A DNA stretch of 5,982 nt from Rhodospirillaceae bacterium (GCA_018700655.1 JABIUG010000462.1:1-5982); one strand, 5' to 3'; counted from the stretch's first letter, positions 1-5,982 are shown. The notes: a model not told the origin generated them from the letters alone. A program made the numbers and translations.

Positions 1-669
1 GGCCCCCACGAGATCGAACGTCTGGTCGAGGTTTCCGATACACGTTACCGCTGCAAGGCGAACTGGAAGCTGGTGATCGAGAACTTCATCGACGGCTACC
101 ACTTTTTCTATCTTCATCCCATCTCGTTCGGCGATGCCGACTATACGAAACAGCACTGGTGGCCTGCGGGCCGTCACTGGATGTTTCACCGTCCGCTCAA
201 GCCCGGTCAGAACCACGAAGGCCAGAGGCTTCCGGTGATCGATGGTGTCGACAGCGCCCATGGTGCCGACGGTTACATCCTGTTTCCCAACCTTGCCCTG
301 TTCGCGACCGCAACTGCGTGGCTCACCTTCCATGCTGTGCCCAACGGCGCGGAAGAATCCTTCATCGACATTCGCGTGCTGGCCGATCCAAGGGCGCTTG
401 AAACCCTCGGCACCAAGGAAGCGCCGCTCTCGGAGATGCCGAGCAGCATCGTCTCGACCAAGGGTCCCCTATGGCCTCATGACCCCGCAGACCGCGACAA
501 ACATCCGCTCGAGACCGACAACGCCATGCTGGAAGACATCTTTGCCTGCGAAGCCATGCAGGTCGGCATGAAATCACCGGCCTATGAACCCGGCCCGTTC
601 TCTGGATGGGAAGATTCCCTTACGTTTTTCCAACAGCAGGTGCAGGATTTCATACCGAGTAATCACTGA
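1..669 (+). CDS. Rieske non-heme iron oxygenase alpha subunit, C-terminal catalytic part (5' partial)
   Basis: This is the catalytic half of a ring-hydroxylating or N-demethylating Rieske oxygenase. Such enzymes use O2 and electrons from a reductase to hydroxylate or demethylate small substrates in the cytoplasm. The frame is open from base 1 and gives 222 residues; the N-terminal Rieske [2Fe-2S] domain lies outside the window, so no start is called. Residues 21-40 hold the hallmark NWK..IEN..DGYH....H: Asp31 matches the bridging carboxylate, and His34 and His39 match the two histidine ligands of the mononuclear iron. Asp179, in LEDIFACEAMQ, fits the third ligand. The ending (GMKSPAY, then FSGWEDSL and FQQQVQDF) is the usual C-terminus of alpha subunits related to glycine-betaine, carnitine or stachydrine oxygenases. 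Substrate is unknown. No reductase or ferredoxin gene is visible here. The family call is firm; the subfamily is a guess. Confidence 0.9.
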   Translation, partial: GPHEIERLVEVSDTRYRCKANWKLVIENFIDGYHFFYLHPISFGDADYTKQHWWPAGRHWMFHRPLKPGQNHEGQRLPVIDGVDSAHGADGYILFPNLALFATATAWLTFHAVPNGAEESFIDIRVLADPRALETLGTKEAPLSEMPSSIVSTKGPLWPHDPADRDKHPLETDNAMLEDIFACEAMQVGMKSPAYEPGPFSGWEDSLTFFQQQVQDFIPSNH

Positions 670-673
670 CGGT

Positions 674-690
674 TCGAATTCGAGGCCTCG
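674..690. promoter_or_regulatory. Two overlapping 10-bp palindromes just after the oxygenase gene
   Basis: TCGAATTCGA (674-683) and CGAGGCCTCG (681-690) are each perfect 10-bp palindromes and share three bases. They start five bases after the oxygenase stop, ahead of the leader ORF and the YbjN-like genes. No U-run follows, so they do not look like an intrinsic terminator. A repressor or activator site is possible, but no regulator family is recognised. Confidence 0.25.
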
Positions 691-707
691 GTTACGGAGT
701 TAAATTG

Positions 708-773
708 ATGAGGATGTGTGCTGTGTTGGCGTGTGATGATGTCCCTCTGCAAATTGCCTTTGTCTGGAGGTAG
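708..773 (+). CDS. Possible 21-residue leader peptide ORF
   Basis: This short ORF reads MRMCAVLACDDVPLQIAFVWR. It starts at ATG 708, preceded by GGAG at 696-699 with 8 bases of spacing, and ends at TAG 771-773. The last base of the stop is the first base of an in-frame GTG (773) of the next gene, and the GGAGG ribosome-binding site of that gene (766-770) lies inside the last codons. This layout favours translational coupling. The same TAGTG stop/start layout recurs at 1315-1319 between the next two genes. The peptide has no residue run suggesting amino-acid attenuation and no recognisable family. It may be a chance ORF; the good ribosome-binding site and exact junction are the only support. 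Confidence 0.35.
   Translation: MRMCAVLACDDVPLQIAFVWR
766..770 (+). promoter_or_regulatory. Shine-Dalgarno site that decides the start of the first YbjN-like gene
   Basis: GGAGG sits 2 bases before GTG 773, 5 bases before ATG 776 and 8 bases before ATG 779. Spacing rules out GTG 773 and leaves ATG 776 or ATG 779; the two differ by one methionine. Confidence 0.6.
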
Positions 774-775
774 TG

Positions 776-1317
776 ATGATGCGGTGCCTGCGCTGGCTGC
801 TTGCAGCAGTCTTGTTTGTCTCATTTTTTGATGACGCACGATCAGGCCACTTAGGCAGCCCCGAAGAAGTTTCGGGTAGCATTCTGACATCGGTCAGCCT
901 TGAGCAGTTAGCGGCAATTCTTTCACCCCATGGTTACAGCTTTAGTGGCGAAAACCATGGAGGTTGGCACTTTGTCACCCCGAACGGTCGCAACATGTTT
1001 CTGAACCTTTATGCCTGCGGGGGGATCAATGCAGCCTGCTCAGAATCGATGCCTATTGGGAGCTCACCGGGCGTGACAAGGCCATCCTGGGAGCTCGTAG
1101 CTTTGAACAATTGGTTCCGAGTGCATCCGTGTCGTTTATTTCCCAGCAGAGTGGTCAGGTCTCGCTAGCCGTGCGGCGCGACCTGGCGATCCACCTTGGT
1201 GTCACCACCGATAACATGGTTGCTAACTTTGATCTGGCCGACAGGAATGTAGGGCTAGCGCACGACTTTCTGATCAGCGCCGACCCCGGGCTGTACGACT
1301 ACTGGGGGGCGTTGTAG
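776..1317 (+). pseudogene. Exported YbjN-like protein, first copy, frame broken at a G6 run
   Basis: As sequenced, the start frame ends at TAG 1166-1168 after about 130 residues, but family-like sequence continues in the next frame to TAG 1315-1317. The N-terminus (MMRCLRWLLAAVLFVSFF, then DARS-G) looks like a signal peptide. Residues matching a YbjN-like pattern (hydrophobic helix SLEQLAAIL, a GY turn, then LYACGG) run to the six-G run at 1019-1024. Past it, only the -1 frame continues sensibly: DQCSLLRIDAYWEL and on to the end. One extra G in the run would join the halves into a protein of about 180 residues. That is nearly the length of the next gene (182) and restores a C....C..[LV]...AY pattern shared with it. 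It may be a real pseudogene, a sequencing error in the homopolymer, or slippage-dependent expression. The YbjN assignment is tentative; function unknown. Confidence 0.55.
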
Positions 1318-1865
1318 TGATTCAATGTGCCACGCGTTGGATAATGGCGTTGGCTTGGTTGCTGATCGGCGCGACGGCTGCGAACGCCGCGGACATGATT
1401 ACCGGGATCGGTGTTTCCGATGCGCGATCCATGCTTGAGACAGCCGGTCTTTCGGATATTTCCGACCGCACTGGTGATCCGTCTTATCCTTCGGTCGGCG
1501 GCATCAGCGATGACGGTTTCGGTGTCCAGATCACCCTGCATCACTGCCGTGATACAGACGATCTATGTGGTGGTGTCTGGTTTGTCGCCTATATCCCCTC
1601 GACGTCCGTTGCCAATGCGCAAATCATCGAGGGCAGCCTTGAGCGTTCTGTCGTTGGAATGGACGTGCAGGTGATTCCAAATGTCGGCTCCGTGCCGGCA
1701 GCTGTGGAAATCTCGACCTTTATTCTGTTGGAGCATGGAGCGTCTGAAGAAATTGTTCCTGTCACGCTTGGTTTCCTGCTTAGTGTCGTCTCGGAAACCA
1801 AGGGCTTCATGCTTTCCGACGACCCGGCACACGCCGATCTTTGGCGTCGCGACGACGACAACTGA
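1317..1865 (+). CDS. Exported YbjN-like small protein, second copy
   Basis: This intact gene encodes 182 residues. The chosen start is GTG 1317, which shares its first base with the preceding TAG and has GGGGGG (1304-1309) 7 bases upstream; ATG 1344 is an alternative that would shorten the signal peptide. Residues 8-22 are hydrophobic and end in ANA-A, a good signal peptidase I site after residue 24, so the mature protein is probably periplasmic. The mature part has a helix (VSDARSMLETAGL), a GG-rich strand pair, and Cys77 and Cys84 around RDTDDL, followed by VWFVAYIP. The two cysteines could form a disulfide. A hydrophobic helix at about 133-141 and a C-terminal helix at about 148-160 follow. 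Order and spacing resemble the YbjN family and the broken gene just upstream, so the two look like diverged tandem copies. Its molecular role is unknown; GC is lower than in flanking catabolic genes. Confidence 0.6.
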   Translation: MIQCATRWIMALAWLLIGATAANAADMITGIGVSDARSMLETAGLSDISDRTGDPSYPSVGGISDDGFGVQITLHHCRDTDDLCGGVWFVAYIPSTSVANAQIIEGSLERSVVGMDVQVIPNVGSVPAAVEISTFILLEHGASEEIVPVTLGFLLSVVSETKGFMLSDDPAHADLWRRDDDN

Positions 1866-1884
1866 CAAGCAACAGCGAGGACCC

Positions 1885-3105
1885 ATGAGCAACACCTGGC
1901 GCTGGCCGATTGAACACGTGCACCACATTTCCGGCACGGCGGGGCCGCTGACCTTTGTTGGTGGCGGTGGCGATTTCGATCACAACGGGGCGATCCGTAA
2001 TCCCGGCAATCTCGATGCTCAAATCGAAGGTGCCGTGGCCAACATCTCCGAAGGACTGGTGGCCGAAAGCTGCAGCCTTGCCGATGTCGTCCGCATGAAG
2101 GTGTTTCACACGACCGACCTCGATGATTGGGAGATCGTCGCGCGTATAGCCCAGCATTTTCCTGATGAACCGATGCCGGTGATCAGTGTCGTGCCCGAGC
2201 CGATGCAGCCGTTCGACGGCCAGGTCATCCAGGTCCAGGCGATCGCCCAGCGTCACTGGCGTCAGGGCAGCGACATCCGCGTCGCCACGCGCCCGGTCCC
2301 GCCGGCATGGCAGGGCCTGTTCGATGGTCGCGCGGTGACCGGTGGCCTGCGTGCCGGGGAGTTCATCGCGGTCGCCAACCGCACGGCCGAGGATGCCGAC
2401 GGCAAGATCGCTGATCCCGGCAACGGCGTGGCCCAGAGCCATGCGATTATGGGTTATCACGAAGACACGCTGGCTCAGATCGGCGCGACGACCCAGGACA
2501 GCGTCAAGATGGAAGGTTATTACTTCGGCGAAACCCACGACGACTGGGCGCCGCTTGCCCAGGCCCGTGCGAGCCATTTTGCCGAGCCCGGACCGCCTGC
2601 CACGGTTGTGCCCTGCCAGCGGCTCAATCCGGAGGGTGCCGTCACCAAGATCGAGGTGATGGCGATGCGCGAGGAATGGAACGGTTTCGACAAATACATC
2701 CCGCGTGGCGACAGCTGGCCCAAGCGGGTCTGGGACTGGTCGATCCCGCTACCCTACCGCCAGGGCATCCTGCTGCGCGACATGATCTGGCTGGGCGGGC
2801 AGGTTCCCAGTGAGCCGTTCTCAAACACCCGTGCGCGCATGTTGCCCGGCGATCTGGTCGGCCAGACCCGCATGACGATGTCCTATATCGAGGACATCAT
2901 GCGGGGCTTTAACCGCCGCGCCGGCGATCTCAAACTCATGGTCTGCTACTTCACCTGTGCCGAGGGGGAGGCCACGACACGCCTGTTCCTTGATACCGTG
3001 GCGGAATGTGTCGGCGGCGCCCTGCCGCCGACCACGCTGGTCGCGAAACCCCAAATGCACTCGGTCGACAACACGGTCGAAATATGGGGCGTGGCGCAGG
3101 TGTGA
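1885..3105 (+). CDS. Triple-domain RidA/YjgF-family protein
   Basis: Start ATG 1885 has GAGG (1877-1880) upstream and follows the YbjN-like stop by 19 bases; the frame is open further upstream but that part is not family-like. The 406 residues contain three tandem RidA/YjgF (chorismate-mutase-like fold) units at about 10-122, 140-262 and 288-405. Each ends with the family's closing strand after a conserved proline: VIQVQAIA, TKIEVMAM and TVEIWGVAQ. Single-domain RidA acts as a homotrimer that hydrolyses reactive enamines/imines from PLP enzymes, with active sites between subunits; three fused units could form an intramolecular trimer. The catalytic arginine of RidA (Arg105 in E. coli, in the P-A-R-S motif) is replaced by Ile100, Ala239 and Thr383. 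Classic imine deaminase activity is therefore unlikely. It may bind ligand or catalyse another step. Its stop overlaps the start of the BtpA-like gene, implying co-expression. Confidence 0.85.
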   Translation: MSNTWRWPIEHVHHISGTAGPLTFVGGGGDFDHNGAIRNPGNLDAQIEGAVANISEGLVAESCSLADVVRMKVFHTTDLDDWEIVARIAQHFPDEPMPVISVVPEPMQPFDGQVIQVQAIAQRHWRQGSDIRVATRPVPPAWQGLFDGRAVTGGLRAGEFIAVANRTAEDADGKIADPGNGVAQSHAIMGYHEDTLAQIGATTQDSVKMEGYYFGETHDDWAPLAQARASHFAEPGPPATVVPCQRLNPEGAVTKIEVMAMREEWNGFDKYIPRGDSWPKRVWDWSIPLPYRQGILLRDMIWLGGQVPSEPFSNTRARMLPGDLVGQTRMTMSYIEDIMRGFNRRAGDLKLMVCYFTCAEGEATTRLFLDTVAECVGGALPPTTLVAKPQMHSVDNTVEIWGVAQV

Positions 3106-3899
3106 GCACGTACCGAAACCACTTCCCGGCTGCGCGTGCGATTATCGGTGTGATCCATCTGCCCGCCTTGCCGGGTTATCCGGGTTCGCCGGGGCTGACG
3201 GCGTGCATCGACAAGGCGCTGGCGGATCTGGAGGCGCTGGAAGCCGGTGGCGCGGACGGTGTGCTGGTCGAGAACGAATATGACCGGCCGCACACGTTGC
3301 TTGCCGCGCGTGAGACGATTGCCTGTATGACGCGGATCACGTCAGAGGTTGTCGCTGCAGCACGTCAATGTGTCGTGGGGATCGAGATCCTGATCAACGA
3401 CCCCGAGGCCTCGCTTGGTGTGGCGCAGGCCGCCGGGGCATCGTTCATCCGCACCGATTACTTCACGGATCCGATGTTTCGTGAGGAATACGGCGGTGCC
3501 ATGCGGATCGATGCGCCGGGTCTGTTGGCCTACCGCGAGCGGATCGGTGCCGATGAAGTGATGATCATGGCCGATATCCAGGTGAAGTATGCCCGGTTGA
3601 TGGTCGAGCGTTCGCTCGCCAGTTCGGCGCAAATAGCTTTTGAGGCGGGTGCCGATGCGGTGATTGTCAGCGGCGACGCCACGGGTGACCCGGCGCGGGT
3701 GCCTGACCTGGCGCTGGCGAAATCCGGGGCGGGAGATCGTCCGGTTCTGATCGGCAGTGGTCTTGATGCGGCCAATGCGACGGACCTGCTTGCGCCCTGC
3801 GATGGCGCGGTGGTCGGCACCAGCCTGAAGACCGGAGAGATGATCGACGCCGACAGGGTGTCGGCGATCGTTGCCGCCGCGTGGAGCTTCAAGCCGTGA
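3102..3899 (+). CDS. BtpA/SgcQ-family TIM-barrel protein
   Basis: The product (265 residues, normal for the family) matches BtpA, named for a cyanobacterial photosystem I biogenesis factor, and SgcQ of the E. coli sgc sugar cluster. Most bacterial members have no photosynthetic role and no settled reaction; the fold is a phosphate-binding TIM barrel. Visible motifs in order: GVIHLPALPG (16-25), GGADGVLVEN (49-58), NDPEASLGVAQAAGASFIR (99-117), ADIQVKYA (157-164), ADAVIVSGDATGDP (184-197), LIGSGL (216-221) and DGAVVGTSLK (234-243). The last two fit a phosphate-binding end of a barrel. GTG 3102 is preferred because it overlaps the RidA-like stop as GTGA and gives the usual N-terminus; ATG 3084 would add six residues. 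Overlaps on both sides tie it to the RidA-like gene and the sugar kinase, suggesting it acts on a phosphorylated sugar-like intermediate (inference). Confidence 0.85.
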   Translation: MSTYRNHFPAARAIIGVIHLPALPGYPGSPGLTACIDKALADLEALEAGGADGVLVENEYDRPHTLLAARETIACMTRITSEVVAAARQCVVGIEILINDPEASLGVAQAAGASFIRTDYFTDPMFREEYGGAMRIDAPGLLAYRERIGADEVMIMADIQVKYARLMVERSLASSAQIAFEAGADAVIVSGDATGDPARVPDLALAKSGAGDRPVLIGSGLDAANATDLLAPCDGAVVGTSLKTGEMIDADRVSAIVAAAWSFKP

Positions 3900-4774
3900 G
3901 GGTCACGGCGGTCGGCGATTGCGGAATTGACCGTTATGTCGATGTTCGCGCAGACCGTCCGGGCGGTATCTCTCTCAACTTTGCTGCCAATGCGCGGCGT
4001 TGTTTCGAGCCCGACGACACCGTCGGGGTTCTGACCGTTCTGGGTGATGACCGTGAGGCAGGGCTGGTCGAAGCCGCGATCGGTACGCAGGGCCTCGATT
4101 TCCAGATCGTGCACAACAGCGGACAGACGCCGATCCAGTTCATCGACCGTGACGAGGCCGGTGAGCGCCACTTTGTGCGTTATGACGCAGGAGTCCTGGC
4201 CGAACACCGGATGAACTCCGCCGACCGCGAGTTGCTGGCCCGCAGCGATGTCATGATCGCGACCGTCTTCACCCAGATCATCGACTATTTTGAAACCGTG
4301 GCCCGGACGTCGTCTGCCGGCTTGCGCGCGCTCGACTACTGCAATGCCGGAACGCAGGACGATCCCCTGGCTTATGTCAGGCGCTTCACGCAGGGCTTTG
4401 ATGTCGGTTTTGTCGGGTTGGGCGAGGCATCAGGCGATCAACTCGACCAGATCGAGGCGATTGCGCGCGATGCCGGAAAGATCATCGTCGTCACCCTGGG
4501 GGCACGGGGCAGTGTCGGCCTTTCACGCGAGTCGCGTGTGCAATGCACGCCCATGCCTTCAGTCGATGTGGTCGATACCACCGGCGCAGGTGATACTTTC
4601 GCGGCCGGGTTCCTGAGCGTCTTTGCCCGCGGCGGTCCGCTCGCAGCGGCACTTGTTGCAGGGACGCGTGAGGCGTCGAGAACGGTCGGGCACATGGGCG
4701 CGTTTGAAGCGGAACTGACACCGTGGCCGGCGAATGCCCCGGCGGCGTGGTCGGCGCTCAGATCCGGAGATTGA
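3896..4774 (+). CDS. PfkB-family carbohydrate kinase (FrlD-like)
   Basis: This 292-residue protein is a ribokinase/PfkB-type kinase, which transfers the ATP gamma-phosphate to a sugar or sugar-like hydroxyl in the cytoplasm. Seen in order: VGDCGIDRY (6-14) with Asp12 in a substrate-binding position, PGG...N (22-28), VLGDD (48-52), VTLGARGSVGL before the nucleotide site, and the PfkB signature DTTGAGDTFAAGF (227-239), in which Asp233 is the expected catalytic base. The N-terminal half (PGG.SLN.A.NARR, ERHFVRYDAGV) resembles fructoselysine-6-kinase FrlD more than ribokinase, but the substrate cannot be assigned. Start GTG 3896 is chosen because it overlaps the upstream stop as GTGA and has GGAG (3883-3886) 9 bases away; GTG 3881 is possible but poorly placed. 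It is the last gene of the coupled trio, and about 240 bases separate it from the next gene. Confidence 0.88.
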   Translation: MRVTAVGDCGIDRYVDVRADRPGGISLNFAANARRCFEPDDTVGVLTVLGDDREAGLVEAAIGTQGLDFQIVHNSGQTPIQFIDRDEAGERHFVRYDAGVLAEHRMNSADRELLARSDVMIATVFTQIIDYFETVARTSSAGLRALDYCNAGTQDDPLAYVRRFTQGFDVGFVGLGEASGDQLDQIEAIARDAGKIIVVTLGARGSVGLSRESRVQCTPMPSVDVVDTTGAGDTFAAGFLSVFARGGPLAAALVAGTREASRTVGHMGAFEAELTPWPANAPAAWSALRSGD

Positions 4775-5003
4775 CGAACTGCCAGGCGTTCTTGCGCTCA
4801 AACCCGGGCTCCTTGAGCAGGCTGGCGCGTTGTTTCAGCGATATCCCGCCCGTCGGTACGCTTGCCATCGGGCCGAGCCGGGGGAAGGCGCGCTCAATAC
4901 CTGCTTGACCCGGTCGTGTTTTGCTTTCACACAGTTTCGCGAGGACCGTGCCAGGATTGTTGATGCCACGCCGATCTGACCCATGGCTCAGTTCGGACGG
5001 TTA
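4758..5003 (-). other. Reverse-strand open frame, possible gene remnant in the spacer
   Basis: On the - strand a frame lies open between TAA (5001-5003) and TGA (4758-4760), about 80 codons, with only a late ATG (4866-4868). Its end reads protein-like, including the stretch PMASVPTGGISLKQRASLL. PTGGIS also occurs in KDPG aldolases, which would suit the kinase neighbour, but the rest of that family is not visible. It overlaps the kinase 3' end by 17 bases. It could be a decayed 3' fragment or chance; no other gene is seen in this spacer. Confidence 0.2.
4976..4991. promoter_or_regulatory. Imperfect palindrome upstream of the acetolactate synthase-like gene
   Basis: CTGACCCATGGCTCAG is a 16-bp inverted repeat centred on CCATGG with one mismatched pair (14 of 16 positions symmetric). 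It ends 26 bases before ATG 5018, a position suited to an operator for the downstream gene. No convincing -35/-10 pair was found around it, and no regulator is identified. Confidence 0.3.
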
Positions 5004-5017
5004 ATTTGGGGAAAGAG

Positions 5018-5982
5018 ATGAAAGCTTCCGATTTGTTTGTGCAATGCCTTGAAGCCGAAGGTGTCGAGCGCATTTTTGGCGTACCGGGCGAAGAAAACGC
5101 CGATCTGATGATGTCGCTGGAAAACAGCAAGATCGAGTTTGTCCTGTGCCGTCACGAGCAGGCCGCCGCCTTCATGGCGGACGGTTATGGTCGGTTGACC
5201 GGCAAGGCCGGTGTCTGTCTCTCCACCCTGGGCCCGGGCGCGACCAATCTGGTCACCGGCCTGGCCGATGCCAACATGGATCGGGCACCGACTGTTGCGA
5301 TCATCGGGCAGGGCAGTACAAGGCGCCTGCACAAGGAAAGCCACCAGAACATGGATGCGATCGAGATGTTGCGTCCGGTCAGCAAGTGGGCCTTCAGCGT
5401 GCATCGTGGTGACGCGATCCCCGAAATGGTGCGCAAGGCGTTCAAGATTGCCGAGCAGGAGAAGCCCGGCGTGACGGTCCTCGAACTGCCCGAAGATGTC
5501 GCCAAGGAAGACGTCGCCAGAGAGCCCATTCCCTCGCACAAGACCCGCCGCGCCGCGGCCGACCACAAGGCGGTCAAGGCCGCGGTCGAAGCGATCGTGC
5601 ATGCCAAGAACCCCGTGATCCTGTCGGGCAACGGCGCGCTGCGAAAACGGGCAGCCAAACAGCTACGGCGACTGGCGACCAAAACGGGCATTGCTGCGAT
5701 CAACACCTTCATGGGCAAGGGCGCGATTTCACGCCAGGACCCGCATTGTCTCTTCACCATCGGGTTGCAGCAGCGTGATCATGCCAATGCCGCGCTTGAT
5801 GCTGCCGATGTCGTGATTGCGGTGGGTTACGACCTTGTCGAATACGCGCCGTCGCACTGGAACAAACGCGGCGGAAAGACGATCATCCACATCGATTTCG
5901 AGCCTGCTGAGGTCGATGAAGATTACGATGTCGACGTTGAAGTCGTCGCCGATATCGCCGATGCCCTGTGGCAGATCAACGA
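5018..5982 (+). CDS. Acetolactate synthase-like ThDP enzyme, AlsS/BudB type (3' partial)
   Basis: The first 321 codons are present; full-length relatives have about 550-570 residues, so the C-terminal diphosphate-binding domain lies beyond the edge. Such enzymes decarboxylate pyruvate on thiamine diphosphate and join the acetyl unit to a second oxo acid. The pyrimidine-binding domain (1 to about 165) shows FGVPGEEN (20-27), RHEQAAAFMADGYGR (45-59) with Glu47 as the ThDP-activating glutamate, STLGPGATNLVTG (69-81) and HQNMDAIEM (109-117). The central domain begins at about 185. It has VGYDLVEYAPSHWN (269-282), as in FAD-independent catabolic acetolactate synthases, where anabolic enzymes carry an RFDDR FAD motif. 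Start ATG 5018 has GGGGA (5008-5012) 5 bases upstream. Its own spacer and possible operator suggest separate regulation from the kinase trio. Other ThDP enzymes with a different acceptor remain possible. Confidence 0.85.
   Translation, partial: MKASDLFVQCLEAEGVERIFGVPGEENADLMMSLENSKIEFVLCRHEQAAAFMADGYGRLTGKAGVCLSTLGPGATNLVTGLADANMDRAPTVAIIGQGSTRRLHKESHQNMDAIEMLRPVSKWAFSVHRGDAIPEMVRKAFKIAEQEKPGVTVLELPEDVAKEDVAREPIPSHKTRRAAADHKAVKAAVEAIVHAKNPVILSGNGALRKRAAKQLRRLATKTGIAAINTFMGKGAISRQDPHCLFTIGLQQRDHANAALDAADVVIAVGYDLVEYAPSHWNKRGGKTIIHIDFEPAEVDEDYDVDVEVVADIADALWQIN

Noticed and set aside
1681..1884. Upstream extension of the triple-RidA frame
   Set aside because: It overlaps the YbjN-like gene in another frame, is not RidA-like, and ATG 1885 has its own ribosome-binding site.
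1807..2577. Long reverse-strand open frame (256 codons)
   Set aside because: It lies opposite the triple-RidA gene, whose three domains are clearly real. The reverse translation shows no family motif; high-GC coding sequence commonly leaves such antisense frames.
3530..4207. Reverse-strand open frame (225 codons)
   Set aside because: It spans the antisense of the BtpA-like and kinase genes and crosses their junction, with no recognisable domain.
4723..4979. Forward-strand open frames of 61 and 81 codons at the kinase 3' end and in the spacer
   Set aside because: Both begin inside the kinase gene, lack a good ribosome-binding site and have basic, low-complexity translations without family features.
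4775..5017. Intrinsic terminator after the kinase gene
   Set aside because: No stable GC hairpin followed by a T-run was found on either strand; termination here may be Rho-dependent or absent.
4988..5602. Reverse-strand open frame (204 codons)
   Set aside because: Antisense to the acetolactate synthase-like gene, which has clear ThDP motifs; the reverse product shows none.
1..5982. CRISPR array, tRNA, rRNA or insertion sequence
   Set aside because: No regularly spaced repeats, no tRNA-like cloverleaf, no rRNA sequence and no transposase or flanking inverted repeats were seen.

Overview
The window is GC-rich, dense, and carries every supported gene on the + strand. High GC, frequent GTG starts and the gene families (Rieske oxygenase, BtpA-like barrel, PfkB kinase, catabolic-type acetolactate synthase) suggest a proteobacterium, probably an alphaproteobacterium. 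No rRNA or other taxonomic marker is present, so this is only a guess.

Layout: (1) 1-669, the C-terminal catalytic half of a Rieske non-heme iron oxygenase alpha subunit, cut by the left edge. (2) 670-1865, a lower-GC stretch (about 52-53% GC by hand count in 841-960 and 1621-1740, against about 72% in 2221-2340). It holds a possible 21-codon leader ORF and two adjacent genes for small exported proteins resembling the YbjN family. The first is broken by an apparent -1 frame shift at a six-G run (1019-1024); the second is intact. (3) 1885-4774, a tightly packed trio: a protein with three tandem RidA/YjgF domains, a BtpA-family TIM-barrel protein and a PfkB-family sugar kinase. Both junctions in the trio are 4-base GTGA overlaps. 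(4) 4775-5017, a spacer of about 240 bases with an imperfect palindrome and a possible reverse-strand gene remnant. (5) 5018-5982, the N-terminal 321 codons of a thiamine-diphosphate enzyme of the FAD-independent acetolactate synthase (AlsS/BudB) type, cut by the right edge.

How it may work together (inference): oxygenase, RidA-like protein, BtpA-like barrel, sugar kinase and ThDP enzyme look like parts of a catabolic locus for an unidentified small molecule, possibly one with amine and sugar-like parts. The oxygenase would start attack, and the kinase would phosphorylate a sugar-like product for further processing. The substrate cannot be read from the sequence. The two YbjN-like genes look like a later insertion or an unrelated passenger between the oxygenase and the trio.

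Most notable: the triple RidA protein lacks the family's catalytic arginine in all three domains; the trio forms a translationally coupled unit; and the broken YbjN-like gene could be rebuilt by a single extra G.
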